Part shown: piece after piece, positions 37,329 through 45,343 of the stretch | How positions within the stretch are numbered: the first letter of the stretch is position 1 | How the letters are laid out: each line of letters starts with the position of its first letter | DNA from: JANSYA01 sp965243385 | GTDB taxonomy: Bacteria; Spirochaetota; Leptospiria; Leptospirales; Leptonemataceae | Reading direction: 5' to 3' | DNA length: 64,000 nt | Assembly (NCBI GenBank): GCA_965243385.1 | Contig: CBDEUV010000002.1 | Coordinates: 3,596,001 to 3,660,000 of the forward strand | Notes under the pieces: model-generated | The model's input: only the letters and a program-made list of their open reading frames with translations | Told to the model about the DNA's origin: nothing | The model's database searches: none | Made by a program: the position numbers and the translations under genes

Positions 37329-37928
37329 TCAGTGCTCCACGCCTGCTCCCAGAGTAACGATGCGCCGCCAGGTTTGTCCATCAAAAACCCTGAGCTGCTG
37401 CCCGGGATCCGTGCGTTCGGCGATCGGACGGATTCCGGGCGTGGAATTGTCGAAAGCGAGAAAACTGTCCGCCAGCGGCAGGTACAACGAGAATAGATTC
37501 CACAGTCCGCGCTGGTAGCGCCGTTCAATCGTGAGCGGGGGAATCGAATGGCCCCCCGCCGCGACCCGGGCCTGAACCCGCCGGCGCGCCAGATCCACGC
37601 TGCGCAGCCAGATGTACACGAGGTGAAAGCGGTAGCCTTTGCGTTTGCAGTCGCGAATGATCGCCGTGAAGCTCCGGCTGGCGAGCGTTGATTCGAAAGC
37701 GAAATCCCGCCGGGCTGTCGCCAGAGCGTGCATACGATCGAGCATAATGCGCCCGGCCTCCAGCGCCACCGCGTCCTGATTCAGCGGCGACAGGCCCGAG
37801 GCGATCGAATCGGCGTTTACGAATTCCGAGCAGCCGACCGAGCGCAATACCCGGGTGGCGACGGTCGTTTTGCCCGCGCCGTTCGGACCGCCGAATAAAA
37901 AGAGCCGGGGCTGCATGGCTTCACGCAT
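37329..37928 (-). CDS. Zeta-toxin-like P-loop kinase
   Basis: 199 residues. Walker A is LFGGPNGAGKTTVATR (residues about 11-26). NADSIASGLSP and FAFESTLASRSF match the substrate-binding loops of zeta toxins, which phosphorylate UDP-N-acetylglucosamine and so block wall synthesis. VQARVAAGGHSIPPLTIERRY is the usual Arg-rich lid. The start could be ATG 37928 or 37916. It ends 20 bases before the small putative antitoxin gene and begins 13 bases after the CPBP protease gene. Some relatives are unrelated kinases, so toxicity is an inference. Confidence 0.83.
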   Translation of the reverse strand: MREAMQPRLFLFGGPNGAGKTTVATRVLRSVGCSEFVNADSIASGLSPLNQDAVALEAGRIMLDRMHALATARRDFAFESTLASRSFTAIIRDCKRKGYRFHLVYIWLRSVDLARRRVQARVAAGGHSIPPLTIERRYQRGLWNLFSLYLPLADSFLAFDNSTPGIRPIAERTDPGQQLRVFDGQTWRRIVTLGAGVEH

Positions 37929-37941
37929 TAATAGTCAACGC

Positions 37942-38739
37942 TTACGCGTCGAGGGTCATCGCGACCGAAGCGAGAGCGATGGCGTTCAACACGAGATGAA
38001 TGGCGATCGGTACGTACAGCGATCGGGTGCGCCAGCGGGCGACGCCGATCACGATGCCCAGAAAGAAGATCGTCGCGATATCATGCATCTCATACTGCAG
38101 ATGAATGGCGGCCCAGACCAGCGCCGGTATCAGAATCGCGCCTGCCGCTCCGACCGGCGAGCGTTCGTAGCCGGCGAAGACGAAGCCGCGGAATAAGACC
38201 TCTTCCCAGAGCGGAGCCATCACGACGATCGCCGTCGCGAAGAGCAGCATCGAACCCGCCGTGCGATAGCTTTCTTCGATGAAGGTCGAGACGACCGGAA
38301 AACCGAAGATATATTTTACATAGTCGGCCGCCAGGGCTGCGGCGATGCCGACCGCGCACCAGAATAGAATCGTTTTCATCGAAGCCGGGTGCAGCGCCAG
38401 ATACTCGCGAAAATCCAGGCCCCGGGTCCATACGAAGAATAGAGTAAAGGCGATCGCCGCGGGAGCGGTGGTCACGGTCACGACGCCCAGAAAGAATCCG
38501 TCCAGAGTCAGCGCCTCGACCGCGTCCGGCGAAAACTCGCCGTCCGTATATTGAACGTAGGCGATGAGTACGAGAGACTGCAGAACGCCCCAGGCGACGA
38601 TCACCAAAAGCGCGAATAGGGTACTCAGCCAGAAACCGTAGGGTCGCGCCGCAGCCTTTTCGCTCCGGGCGTCGAACTCAGTCCGGGGAGTCGTAGCCGC
38701 GCCGGGGGTGCTGTAGGGATTCGGAGCCTCGTTTTGCAT
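37942..38739 (-). CDS. CPBP/CAAX-type intramembrane protease
   Basis: 265 residues with seven or so hydrophobic segments. Catalytic motifs are the EExxR box in PLWEEVLFRGFVF (about residue 188), the His of WAAIHLQYEMHD and the His of YVPIAIHLVLNAIAL. The N-terminal 35 residues are polar and Pro/Thr-rich. Family members cleave CAAX-like proteins or modify bacteriocin immunity; the target here is unknown. It lies 26 bases after the receiver/cyclase protein gene and may be the last member of the chemosensory transcript. Confidence 0.88.
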   Translation of the reverse strand: MQNEAPNPYSTPGAATTPRTEFDARSEKAAARPYGFWLSTLFALLVIVAWGVLQSLVLIAYVQYTDGEFSPDAVEALTLDGFFLGVVTVTTAPAAIAFTLFFVWTRGLDFREYLALHPASMKTILFWCAVGIAAALAADYVKYIFGFPVVSTFIEESYRTAGSMLLFATAIVVMAPLWEEVLFRGFVFAGYERSPVGAAGAILIPALVWAAIHLQYEMHDIATIFFLGIVIGVARWRTRSLYVPIAIHLVLNAIALASVAMTLDA

Positions 38740-38765
38740 AGGGCAGCGTTCCTCGCCCCCGACTC

Positions 38766-40301
38766 TCAGTTCAAGATGCTTTTCGGCGCGTACGCCGTTC
38801 CGCGCGGGGCGCTCAGGCTTTCGTCGGCGAAGGCCGTTGCGGCCGCGGCGACATCGTGGGTTCTCTGATCGACCAGGCAGAGGGGGCCGCCCGCGCTTCG
38901 ATTGGCCCGCACAAGCGCGATCAATTCCCGGGTGACAGTAACCGCGTCGCCAATGAAAGTCAGTTCACGCCGGCGGAACGAGCCGGCCACCGCGGCGCGC
39001 AGCCGGCTGGTGGCGACGCCGATCGAATAAGAAAAGGTTTTGCCGGACCGAAAGGGAGTCAGGTCCGGATCGACGAACATGTCGAAGTACTGGATGAGTT
39101 TGATCGCGCAATGCGTCGCCTGGGCCGGGCCCGCCGCGTCGCCGTCCGGATAACCGAAGGCGGCCAGCATGCCTTCGCCGCTGATTTCGGCGATGGAACC
39201 GCCCGAAGAGATCGCCATCTCCATCATATCGTTGAGTACGCTGCTGAGAATGCCGGCGGAATTCTGCGCATCTTCGGCCATCATCGCTTCAAAGCCGTCG
39301 CTCATATCCACGCGCAGCAGAGTCATCTCCGCCTCGTGCGCGGGCAGCGCGTCGGCGAGCGCCGGCTTCCGGTTTTCCTGTAAGAATTGCGACTTCAGCT
39401 GATCGATATGCTTTTGCCCGAAATAGGAAGCGATCATCTGCTGGCAGTAGACGAGTTCCTGGCGCAGCCGGCCGATGCGAAAGCTCTGATTGCGAATGGT
39501 CAGGAGGGTCGTGAGCCGTGTGTGCAGCTCCCGCAACTGAACCGGCGCCATGAGAATTTCTTCGACTCCGCATTCCGTTGCCTGTTGGAGCGTCGATTCG
39601 TCGTAATCCGGGGTGAGTAATATGATCGGAATCTCGACCAGGTCCGGAGCGGAGCGGAGCTCACGAATGAAACCCAGAGCGTCGAAGCCCTCCGGCGAAC
39701 GATTTACGAGCACCACCCGCGGAGCCCAGCTGCGGATCAAATCGACGGCGGCGGCCGGCTCGCGGATTCCGCGCATCTGAATGCCGGTGCGGCGTACGTA
39801 GTCTTCGATTGCGGGGTGTCGGCGCGGGTCTTCGTCGACCAGCACAATGCTCGCTTCCGCCGAAACGCGATGCACGGTATCGTGCAGCGAGCGTGCGAAG
39901 CGATGGCGAACGACGGCGGCGCGGACGCGGCGCCGCAGTTCCCGCCCGGTTACGCTGCCTTTTGTAATATAGTCCTGCGCGCCCAGGGCCATACAACGCC
40001 GCTCGGTTTCCAGGTCGCGGTTGGAGGTGTGCACGACTACCGGTACGTCCAGCTTGCGGGTGGCGACCTGAATAAAGGTTTCCAGGCCGTCGCTGTCCGG
40101 CAGGCCCAGATCGAGAATCAGCGCGTCGACGACGTCGCTTTGAATATAAGACATGCCCGCCGAGAGCCGGCCCAACGCGCGAATGCTGAATACCAGGCCG
40201 TCGGCTTCGTCGGGGTACTCGCGGAGCAGATTGTGTCGGATCAGATCGACCGCCATCGGATCGTCTTCCAGCAACAGTATGTTGATTTCCTGGTTTTGCA
40301 A
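38766..40301 (-). CDS. Receiver, pseudo-receiver and degenerate class III cyclase domain protein
   Basis: 511 residues from TTG 40301 (MQNQEINILLLEDDP), 35 bases after the CheY gene. Receiver 1 (about 5-125) keeps the acidic pocket, phospho-Asp (LILDLGLPD) and Lys of ITKGS. Receiver 2 (about 150-270) has Asn for the phospho-Asp (VVLVNRSPEG) and lacks the Lys. A coiled linker follows (about 275-320). The C-terminal cyclase-like domain (about 330-510) keeps one metal Asp (LLRVDMSDGF), but the second is Glu (ISGEGMLAAFG) and the Asn of the active-site pair is Thr (AVTVTREL). I infer a cyclase-like scaffold that probably does not make cyclic nucleotide. The upstream open frame overlaps CheY and is not used. 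Confidence 0.82.
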   Translation of the reverse strand: MQNQEINILLLEDDPMAVDLIRHNLLREYPDEADGLVFSIRALGRLSAGMSYIQSDVVDALILDLGLPDSDGLETFIQVATRKLDVPVVVHTSNRDLETERRCMALGAQDYITKGSVTGRELRRRVRAAVVRHRFARSLHDTVHRVSAEASIVLVDEDPRRHPAIEDYVRRTGIQMRGIREPAAAVDLIRSWAPRVVLVNRSPEGFDALGFIRELRSAPDLVEIPIILLTPDYDESTLQQATECGVEEILMAPVQLRELHTRLTTLLTIRNQSFRIGRLRQELVYCQQMIASYFGQKHIDQLKSQFLQENRKPALADALPAHEAEMTLLRVDMSDGFEAMMAEDAQNSAGILSSVLNDMMEMAISSGGSIAEISGEGMLAAFGYPDGDAAGPAQATHCAIKLIQYFDMFVDPDLTPFRSGKTFSYSIGVATSRLRAAVAGSFRRRELTFIGDAVTVTRELIALVRANRSAGGPLCLVDQRTHDVAAAATAFADESLSAPRGTAYAPKSILN

Positions 40302-40336
40302 TTTCGTTCTCGCAAGCGGCGCGCGCGAAACTTCGC

Positions 40337-40702
40337 TCAGAGGATGTGTTGCTGGATCGTGTCGAGCAGAACGTCCTGGCGAAAAGGTTTTTCCAACCAC
40401 GCCTTGATGCCCTGGCTTTTGATGTCGTCTTCGTGATCTTTGCCTGATTCGGTCGTCAGCATAACCACCGGCAAATGGGATTTACCGTCCATTTCGCGCA
40501 GCTTGCCGACGAATTCCAGGCCGGTCATGCCTTCCATATTCACGTCGCAGATGATTAACGATAATTCATTATCACGCGTTGCGTCCATGCCTTCGTTGCC
40601 GTTGCGCGCTTCGATCGGATCGAAACCGGCTTTTTTAACCGAAGAGACGACTACTTTTCGAATAAAGTCGGAGTCGTCTATGACTAAGATTTTTTTGGAC
40701 AT
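40337..40702 (-). CDS. cheY: CheY-like single receiver protein (operon copy 4)
   Basis: 121 residues, only a receiver domain. VIDDSDF acidic pocket, phospho-Asp in IICDVNMEGMTG, Thr in VMLTTES and Lys in WLEKPFRQ are all present. The sequence suits phosphotransfer from CheA. It lies between the multi-TM coiled-coil protein and the two-receiver cyclase-like protein on one transcript. Confidence 0.93.
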   Translation of the reverse strand: MSKKILVIDDSDFIRKVVVSSVKKAGFDPIEARNGNEGMDATRDNELSLIICDVNMEGMTGLEFVGKLREMDGKSHLPVVMLTTESGKDHEDDIKSQGIKAWLEKPFRQDVLLDTIQQHIL

Positions 40703-40758
40703 TGTTGTTCTCCGTAGTTCCCCTGGTATATATATTCGGGGTGTTCAATATCGCGTGT

Positions 40759-41781
40759 CTAACTGCTTTGATTAATATAACTGATTCGCGCCGAGCTGCG
40801 GCTGAGGTGCTCGGTCTTGTCGTTTACATTTTCGATTAGATTGCGCAAATTCTCGGTTAAACCGGCCACTTCTTCGATGTCGCGGCTGTGCATGCGGATA
40901 TGCTGGTCGAGGTCGTGGTTTTTTTCGACGTCCGCGAGTTCTTTAATGTCCGTGAGTCTGCTCCAGGAGTCGTAGGATTTTTCGAAGATTTTCTCCGAGA
41001 GCGAGTCGAGCTGATGACTCATGCTTTCCAATTCGTCGACCAGCTTCTGTTGCGTGGAAAAGGTGTCTTTGAGCTGCGAAGTCATCCGAACATTGTTCGC
41101 GATCAATTCTTTAAACACGACGCTGCCGAACATGATTGGAACCAGCAAGGGCGCCGCGGAGCGAATCACCCCGATCGCTCCGCTCAGGCCGCCCGTGTAG
41201 ACGCCGTAGATATTGCAGAGCTGGACTACGATGATCGAAAAAAACGCGATGGAGAGCCGCAGGCGGTACTTCTTACGATGAATCGCGTTCAAATAAATGA
41301 TATAACTCAGAACGATAATGAAATAGATCGAGAAGGCCAGCTGGAAATTGGACGTCTCAAACAGCATGCCTTCTTTGTAGGTGGCCAACCAGCGGACCTG
41401 AATGGGGGGATAAGCGATAATAATTCCCGTTATATTGGTCCAGAAGAAAGTCTGAAAGACCTCTTTCCTCGAAATGAATTCGTAGATAAAGGCGTGCGCG
41501 AGCGCCAGCACGACGATTACGAAGATACTGTTTAAGGCGAGCGGGAAAAAGGATTGCGGCGCTTCGATATCGTAAAAGATCAGGAGGCCGTAGGCGATTA
41601 CGGTTGCGATGTTGATAATCGTGATGCTGCTGCAGGCCGTCAGTTTAAAAATCAGGTCCGAGTTTCTCGTTCGGATGTACTCCGCCGAGAGAATATAGAT
41701 CATCATTAAAAACAGGACCGCCTGCAAAAAATGCAGGAAGGCCAGGCCGCCGTTCGACTCCAGAAAATCGAGAAAGCTCAT
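40759..41781 (-). CDS. Multi-TM membrane protein with C-terminal coiled coil
   Basis: 340 residues. About eight hydrophobic segments run to residue 220 (first: LAFLHFLQAVLFLMMIYIL). The last 120 residues form a cytoplasmic helical coiled coil (LVDELESMSHQLDSLSEKI, then ENLRNLIENVNDKTEHL) without kinase, cyclase or MCP domain. It resembles the sensor half of a histidine kinase whose output was lost, or a receptor that signals through coiled-coil contact. Its ATG overlaps the stop of the TauE-type gene by ATGA, so the two are tightly coupled. Confidence 0.75.
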   Translation of the reverse strand: MSFLDFLESNGGLAFLHFLQAVLFLMMIYILSAEYIRTRNSDLIFKLTACSSITIINIATVIAYGLLIFYDIEAPQSFFPLALNSIFVIVVLALAHAFIYEFISRKEVFQTFFWTNITGIIIAYPPIQVRWLATYKEGMLFETSNFQLAFSIYFIIVLSYIIYLNAIHRKKYRLRLSIAFFSIIVVQLCNIYGVYTGGLSGAIGVIRSAAPLLVPIMFGSVVFKELIANNVRMTSQLKDTFSTQQKLVDELESMSHQLDSLSEKIFEKSYDSWSRLTDIKELADVEKNHDLDQHIRMHSRDIEEVAGLTENLRNLIENVNDKTEHLSRSSARISYINQSS

Positions 41782-42821
41782 TTGTCCGGACCGTCCGCAT
41801 TTCCGGCGGCGACCTGTCTGTTCTCTGTCTGACGCAGCTTGAGCTCGCGGGCGCGGTGCAGGAGATAAAAGATTCCGACCAACGCGAAGAAGAGTACCGG
41901 GGCGAGCACTGTGCTGAACGAGTCGAATTTTACGATTAGCAGGGTGGATATGAATTCGACGAGTATCAGAAAAATCAACATCACCACGATGCGTTCGCGT
42001 GAAATGCCCGCGCAGACGAAGGCGCCTAATGGCGCGCCGAAGATCACGATGGGTACGCAGACCAGCCAGTAATCGAAAGTGGCGCCCGCGAAATTATCCA
42101 GGGCGAAATGTTGTAGCGTGAATCCGACCGCTGAATTGATCGCCATTAATACGACAGAGGTGGGAGTGGCCACTTTCTCCGAAACGTTAAAGTACAAGAC
42201 TAACAGCGAGAAGGTCAGGAAGTCCAGCCCCGTGCCGACGATTGACGTAAAGATGCCGCCCAGAAAACCCACGCCCATTAAAAGCGAAGCGGTCGCGGCG
42301 TGATTTTCGTACTGGATATCCTGAAAACGATTCGTGCCTTTATGGTAGCGGTTTTCGAGCACCAGCACGAAACCGAAGGCCAGGGTGATAATCGTAAAAG
42401 CGATTTTGGAATAAGCGGGCACCATGTGCGGCGCCACGTAAAAGGTGCCGAAGATTATGCCGCCCGCCCCGCCCAGGGACGAAAACAGAATCGCGCGTTT
42501 CACGATCGGCACGCGATAGTTCAGGATCACGAGCGATGCCGCGCCCATCCCGACTGTTTGAATGGCCAGCGCGAAGGTCCGCGCGATATTCGGCGGAATC
42601 GCAAGCACTTTCGTGAATACCGGAAACGCCACGGCGCCGCCGCCTTCGGAGGTCGCGCCGGCGATGAACGAACCAAAGACCATGGTAAGGCTTAAAGTCC
42701 AGTGCTGGGTGAATAAATAGAATCGGTCCGAGAGGACCATGTACGATCCCCACACGCCCAGAATCACGAACGAAGGAATAAAATAGAACAGGCGATAGGA
42801 AAGGTTGCCGCGAATATCCAT
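41778..42821 (-). CDS. TauE/SafE-family membrane permease
   Basis: 347 residues with eight to nine membrane segments. Typical family stretches are FIAGATSEGGGAVAFPVF near residue 55 and IFTSIVGTGLDFLTFSLL near 195. Known members move sulfite, sulfonates or other small anions across the inner membrane. A charged C-terminal tail (ARELKLRQTENRQVAAG) is present. Finding it inside a chemosensory operon, coupled to a membrane coiled-coil protein, suggests a permease that reports substrate flux. That is inference. Confidence 0.88.
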   Translation of the reverse strand: MDIRGNLSYRLFYFIPSFVILGVWGSYMVLSDRFYLFTQHWTLSLTMVFGSFIAGATSEGGGAVAFPVFTKVLAIPPNIARTFALAIQTVGMGAASLVILNYRVPIVKRAILFSSLGGAGGIIFGTFYVAPHMVPAYSKIAFTIITLAFGFVLVLENRYHKGTNRFQDIQYENHAATASLLMGVGFLGGIFTSIVGTGLDFLTFSLLVLYFNVSEKVATPTSVVLMAINSAVGFTLQHFALDNFAGATFDYWLVCVPIVIFGAPLGAFVCAGISRERIVVMLIFLILVEFISTLLIVKFDSFSTVLAPVLFFALVGIFYLLHRARELKLRQTENRQVAAGNADGPDK

Positions 42822-42848
42822 AGCGGTTTAGAATTTCGCAGGCGCGCT

Positions 42849-43649
42849 TCAGCCCTGCCGAAAATACTCCGTGATTTCGCGCATCTTCGAGAAGACGTCT
42901 TTTAGTTTTTTCAGAGTTTCGCCGCGTTCCCCTGACCCGGCGTCTTCGCTTTTCGCGGCCAGCTCTTCGGTCAGGCCCAGGCCGGTCGCGCAGGAACTCT
43001 GCATGAGGGTCAGCAATTCGCGAAAATTGGTCGTGAGACTGTCCATGACCCGCGAAAGCTGGCCCAGTTCGTCGTCGCTCTGTAAGTGGAATTTGATATC
43101 CAGTTCGCCTTCGGAAACCCGCCGCGCGTTTCGCACGATGGTTTCGAGCGGACCCACGATCATCCGAAACAGAATCACGACGATGCCCGCCAGCGCCCCG
43201 AAAGCGATCAGGAAGGCGAAAATTACGTTGCGCTTGGCACGGTCCAGTTCGTCGCCGAATGGATCCGGTCCGGGGGCCATTTGACGCAATGCGGCGTAGC
43301 CGTTCTCAACGCCTTTGCGAATGTCCTGCTGATTCTTACCGTTCTTCGGTTTGATCTCTAATGCTTCGATTCGCTGCGCCAGCGCCCGCCGGGCCCTGGC
43401 GGATTCCCTGCGTTCCTTGATGAAGTCCTGCAAAGCGGCCGGACCCAGCTCCTGCGCGTCTTCCGCTTTGCGGATCCACTCTTCTTCTAATGCGGCCAGC
43501 CGTTTGGCGTCGGCGACGAGGACCTTCGATGCGCTGCTTTCGCCGCCGACGAACCAGAGCATGGCTACGATGACGATCAAAAACACCAGGAAGGCGGAGC
43601 CCAGATAGACGAGGGTGCGAAACCAGATGCTGGAGTAGTTTTGATTCAT
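42849..43649 (-). CDS. HAMP-domain membrane protein without output domain
   Basis: 266 residues. TM1 is near 14-34 and an extracytoplasmic helical region follows (about 40-140). TM2 is near 145-167 and leads into a HAMP domain (about 165-220: VGPLETIVRNARRVSEGELD and DDELGQLSRVMDSL). A short helical tail (to 266) ends FSKMREITEYFRQG. The sensor layout is that of an MCP or kinase, but no MCP hairpin, kinase or cyclase follows. It may modulate other receptors by forming mixed bundles. It lies 36 bases downstream of the third cheY. Confidence 0.8.
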   Translation of the reverse strand: MNQNYSSIWFRTLVYLGSAFLVFLIVIVAMLWFVGGESSASKVLVADAKRLAALEEEWIRKAEDAQELGPAALQDFIKERRESARARRALAQRIEALEIKPKNGKNQQDIRKGVENGYAALRQMAPGPDPFGDELDRAKRNVIFAFLIAFGALAGIVVILFRMIVGPLETIVRNARRVSEGELDIKFHLQSDDELGQLSRVMDSLTTNFRELLTLMQSSCATGLGLTEELAAKSEDAGSGERGETLKKLKDVFSKMREITEYFRQG

Positions 43650-43685
43650 TTTAAATACACGGAGAGGCTTGGAGGCGAAGCCGAC

Positions 43686-44042
43686 CTAAGCTTGTAACGC
43701 CGCAGCGAACTCGCTTTCGCTGAAAGGTTTAATCAGAACCGCGAGGGCCTGACCGCGCATCTCTTCGCTGATCTGGTCGGCGTACGAGGTTACGACGATG
43801 TACTTTAAGGCCGGATCGAATTGTTTAATGCTCTCGATCGCGCCGCCGCCGGTACCTTCCGCCAGCGCCAGGTCGGCGATCAGCAGATCCGGGCGAAATT
43901 TCTTATAGAGGTCCACACATTCCGCTTCTGAATTCGTCTCACCGACGATTTCGTACCCGGCGCTTTCGAGAAAACGACGTTCCATGGCCCGGATGAATAC
44001 GGCGTCCTCCATGATGAGCACTTTTTTGTTCGCTGTTGTCAT
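43686..44042 (-). CDS. cheY: CheY-like single receiver protein (operon copy 3)
   Basis: 118 residues, receiver only. IMEDAVF supplies the acidic residues, LLIADLALAEGTGGG the phospho-Asp (with an unusual Ala/Leu-rich following loop), VVTSYAD the Thr and VLIKPFSES the Lys. It is the most divergent of the operon's four CheYs in the loop after the Asp. It lies 39 bases after the CheX gene. Confidence 0.92.
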   Translation of the reverse strand: MTTANKKVLIMEDAVFIRAMERRFLESAGYEIVGETNSEAECVDLYKKFRPDLLIADLALAEGTGGGAIESIKQFDPALKYIVVTSYADQISEEMRGQALAVLIKPFSESEFAAALQA

Positions 44043-44081
44043 AAGGATTCCGTTTGGAGATTTTTCTGAATCGTCTCGGGC

Positions 44082-44561
44082 TCAAGTCAGCTCGAATGCG
44101 TACAGAATACGCACCGTCCACTCGGGGCCGGCGAGGGCGATATGATTCGTTCGACTCGTCGCTTCGTCAATCAAATCCGCATATATTTTAACCTGCGGAA
44201 CCTTAATCATCGAACTGCGCTCGTTTTGCATCTGTGCGACGATATCACCAATAATAAAATTCAAAAGTTCGCCGACGGTATTCGCCCGCAGCCCTTCGTC
44301 GATTTCGGAGGGGTCGAAGTCGCATTCGAGGGCCCGGGAAAGCACCCGCCGGGCGATGTCGAGAGCGACGTCCGCTTCGAGGGCGATGGCGATATAACCC
44401 TGGAGCCCGCCTTCGATGGACAGGCTGATTGCAAGGGCGTCGGGTCCCGGCGTATTCGAGGGCGCTTCGTGCGTACGCTGCAGCTGGACGTCGGCCTGCA
44501 CATCGAAGGTTCTAATGACGCTGTCGAGAATAATGTCGTGGTGTCGGCTCAGGATTTCCAT
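44082..44561 (-). CDS. cheX: CheX-type CheY-phosphatase
   Basis: 159 residues of the CheC/CheX/FliY fold. The E-x2-N catalytic pair is seen in GELLNFIIGDIVAQ (about residue 98). Other features are GLQGYIAIALE and IDEGLRANTVGE. CheX dimers dephosphorylate CheY-P. ATG 44561 is immediately adjacent to the stop of the cheY upstream (44562), so translation is coupled. With the CheC domain on CheA, the operon carries two CheY-phosphatase activities. Confidence 0.85.
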   Translation of the reverse strand: MEILSRHHDIILDSVIRTFDVQADVQLQRTHEAPSNTPGPDALAISLSIEGGLQGYIAIALEADVALDIARRVLSRALECDFDPSEIDEGLRANTVGELLNFIIGDIVAQMQNERSSMIKVPQVKIYADLIDEATSRTNHIALAGPEWTVRILYAFELT

Positions 44562-44924
44562 TCAGCCCCCCGTTATATTCTTCAGCGTTTCGCGAATTGT
44601 GTCTTTCGAGAAGGGTTTTACGATGAACTCGCTCGCGCCCAGATCGATGGAGCGTCGCACGTACTCCTCTTCACCCATCGAACTGACCATCACCACGACG
44701 GCGCCGGCGTCGATCTCTTTGATTTTCTGAAGTGCGTCGATGCCGTTTAGTTCTCCCAGCAGCGAAATGTCCATAGTTACCGCGTCGGGTCGCTTTTCGC
44801 GAAATATTCGAATAGCGTCTTCGGCCGACTCCGCTTCGCCGATGATCTCGTAACTATCTTTCAGCGCGTCTTTAATCATCATGCGAATGAACGCGGCGTC
44901 GTCAACTACCAGGATGCGTTTCAA
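44562..44924 (-). CDS. cheY: CheY-like single receiver protein (operon copy 2)
   Basis: 120 residues. Acidic pair in VVDDAAF, phospho-Asp in VTMDISLLGELNG, Ser in MVSSMGE and Lys in FIVKPFSK. The start is TTG 44924, supported by GGAGA about eight bases upstream; no ATG is available in frame. It lies 27 bases after the first cheY. Confidence 0.92.
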   Translation of the reverse strand: MKRILVVDDAAFIRMMIKDALKDSYEIIGEAESAEDAIRIFREKRPDAVTMDISLLGELNGIDALQKIKEIDAGAVVVMVSSMGEEEYVRRSIDLGASEFIVKPFSKDTIRETLKNITGG

Positions 44925-44951
44925 TGTATAAGTCTCCAGATCGCACCGCGT

Positions 44952-45326
44952 CTAGCTGAGTGCGTTACGGGCGGCCTCGATTATTTTTTCGCGAGTAAAA
45001 GGTTTCACTATGAACTCGAAGGCGCCCATGTGAACGCACTCGCGAATTAAGTCGGGAATATCGACGGCGGACACCACAATCACCCGCGCGTGCGGATTTT
45101 TTTCCATTAAACGGTCCAGGGCGATTAAACCGTTCATCTGTTCCATGATGATGTCCATAAAAACCAGGTCTGGATGATAAAGTGCGAATTGACGTAACAA
45201 TTCTACGCCGTTGTCCGCTTCGTAGATATCGCCGAACTGCATATCGCGCAGATGACGCTTGATCATATGTCGCACGAAAAACGCGTCGTCCGCGATCAGT
45301 AAACTTCGTTCCGGAAACGCGTCCAT
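44952..45326 (-). CDS. cheY: CheY-like single receiver protein (operon copy 1)
   Basis: 124 residues. IADDAFFVRHM acidic pocket, phospho-Asp in VFMDIIMEQMNG, Ser in IVVSAVDIP and Lys in FIVKPFTRE. It starts 17 bases after the stop of the CheA gene, the position expected of CheA's main phosphate acceptor. Confidence 0.93.
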   Translation of the reverse strand: MDAFPERSLLIADDAFFVRHMIKRHLRDMQFGDIYEADNGVELLRQFALYHPDLVFMDIIMEQMNGLIALDRLMEKNPHARVIVVSAVDIPDLIRECVHMGAFEFIVKPFTREKIIEAARNALS

Positions 45327-45343
45327 GTGCCCGTCGTGCGCCC

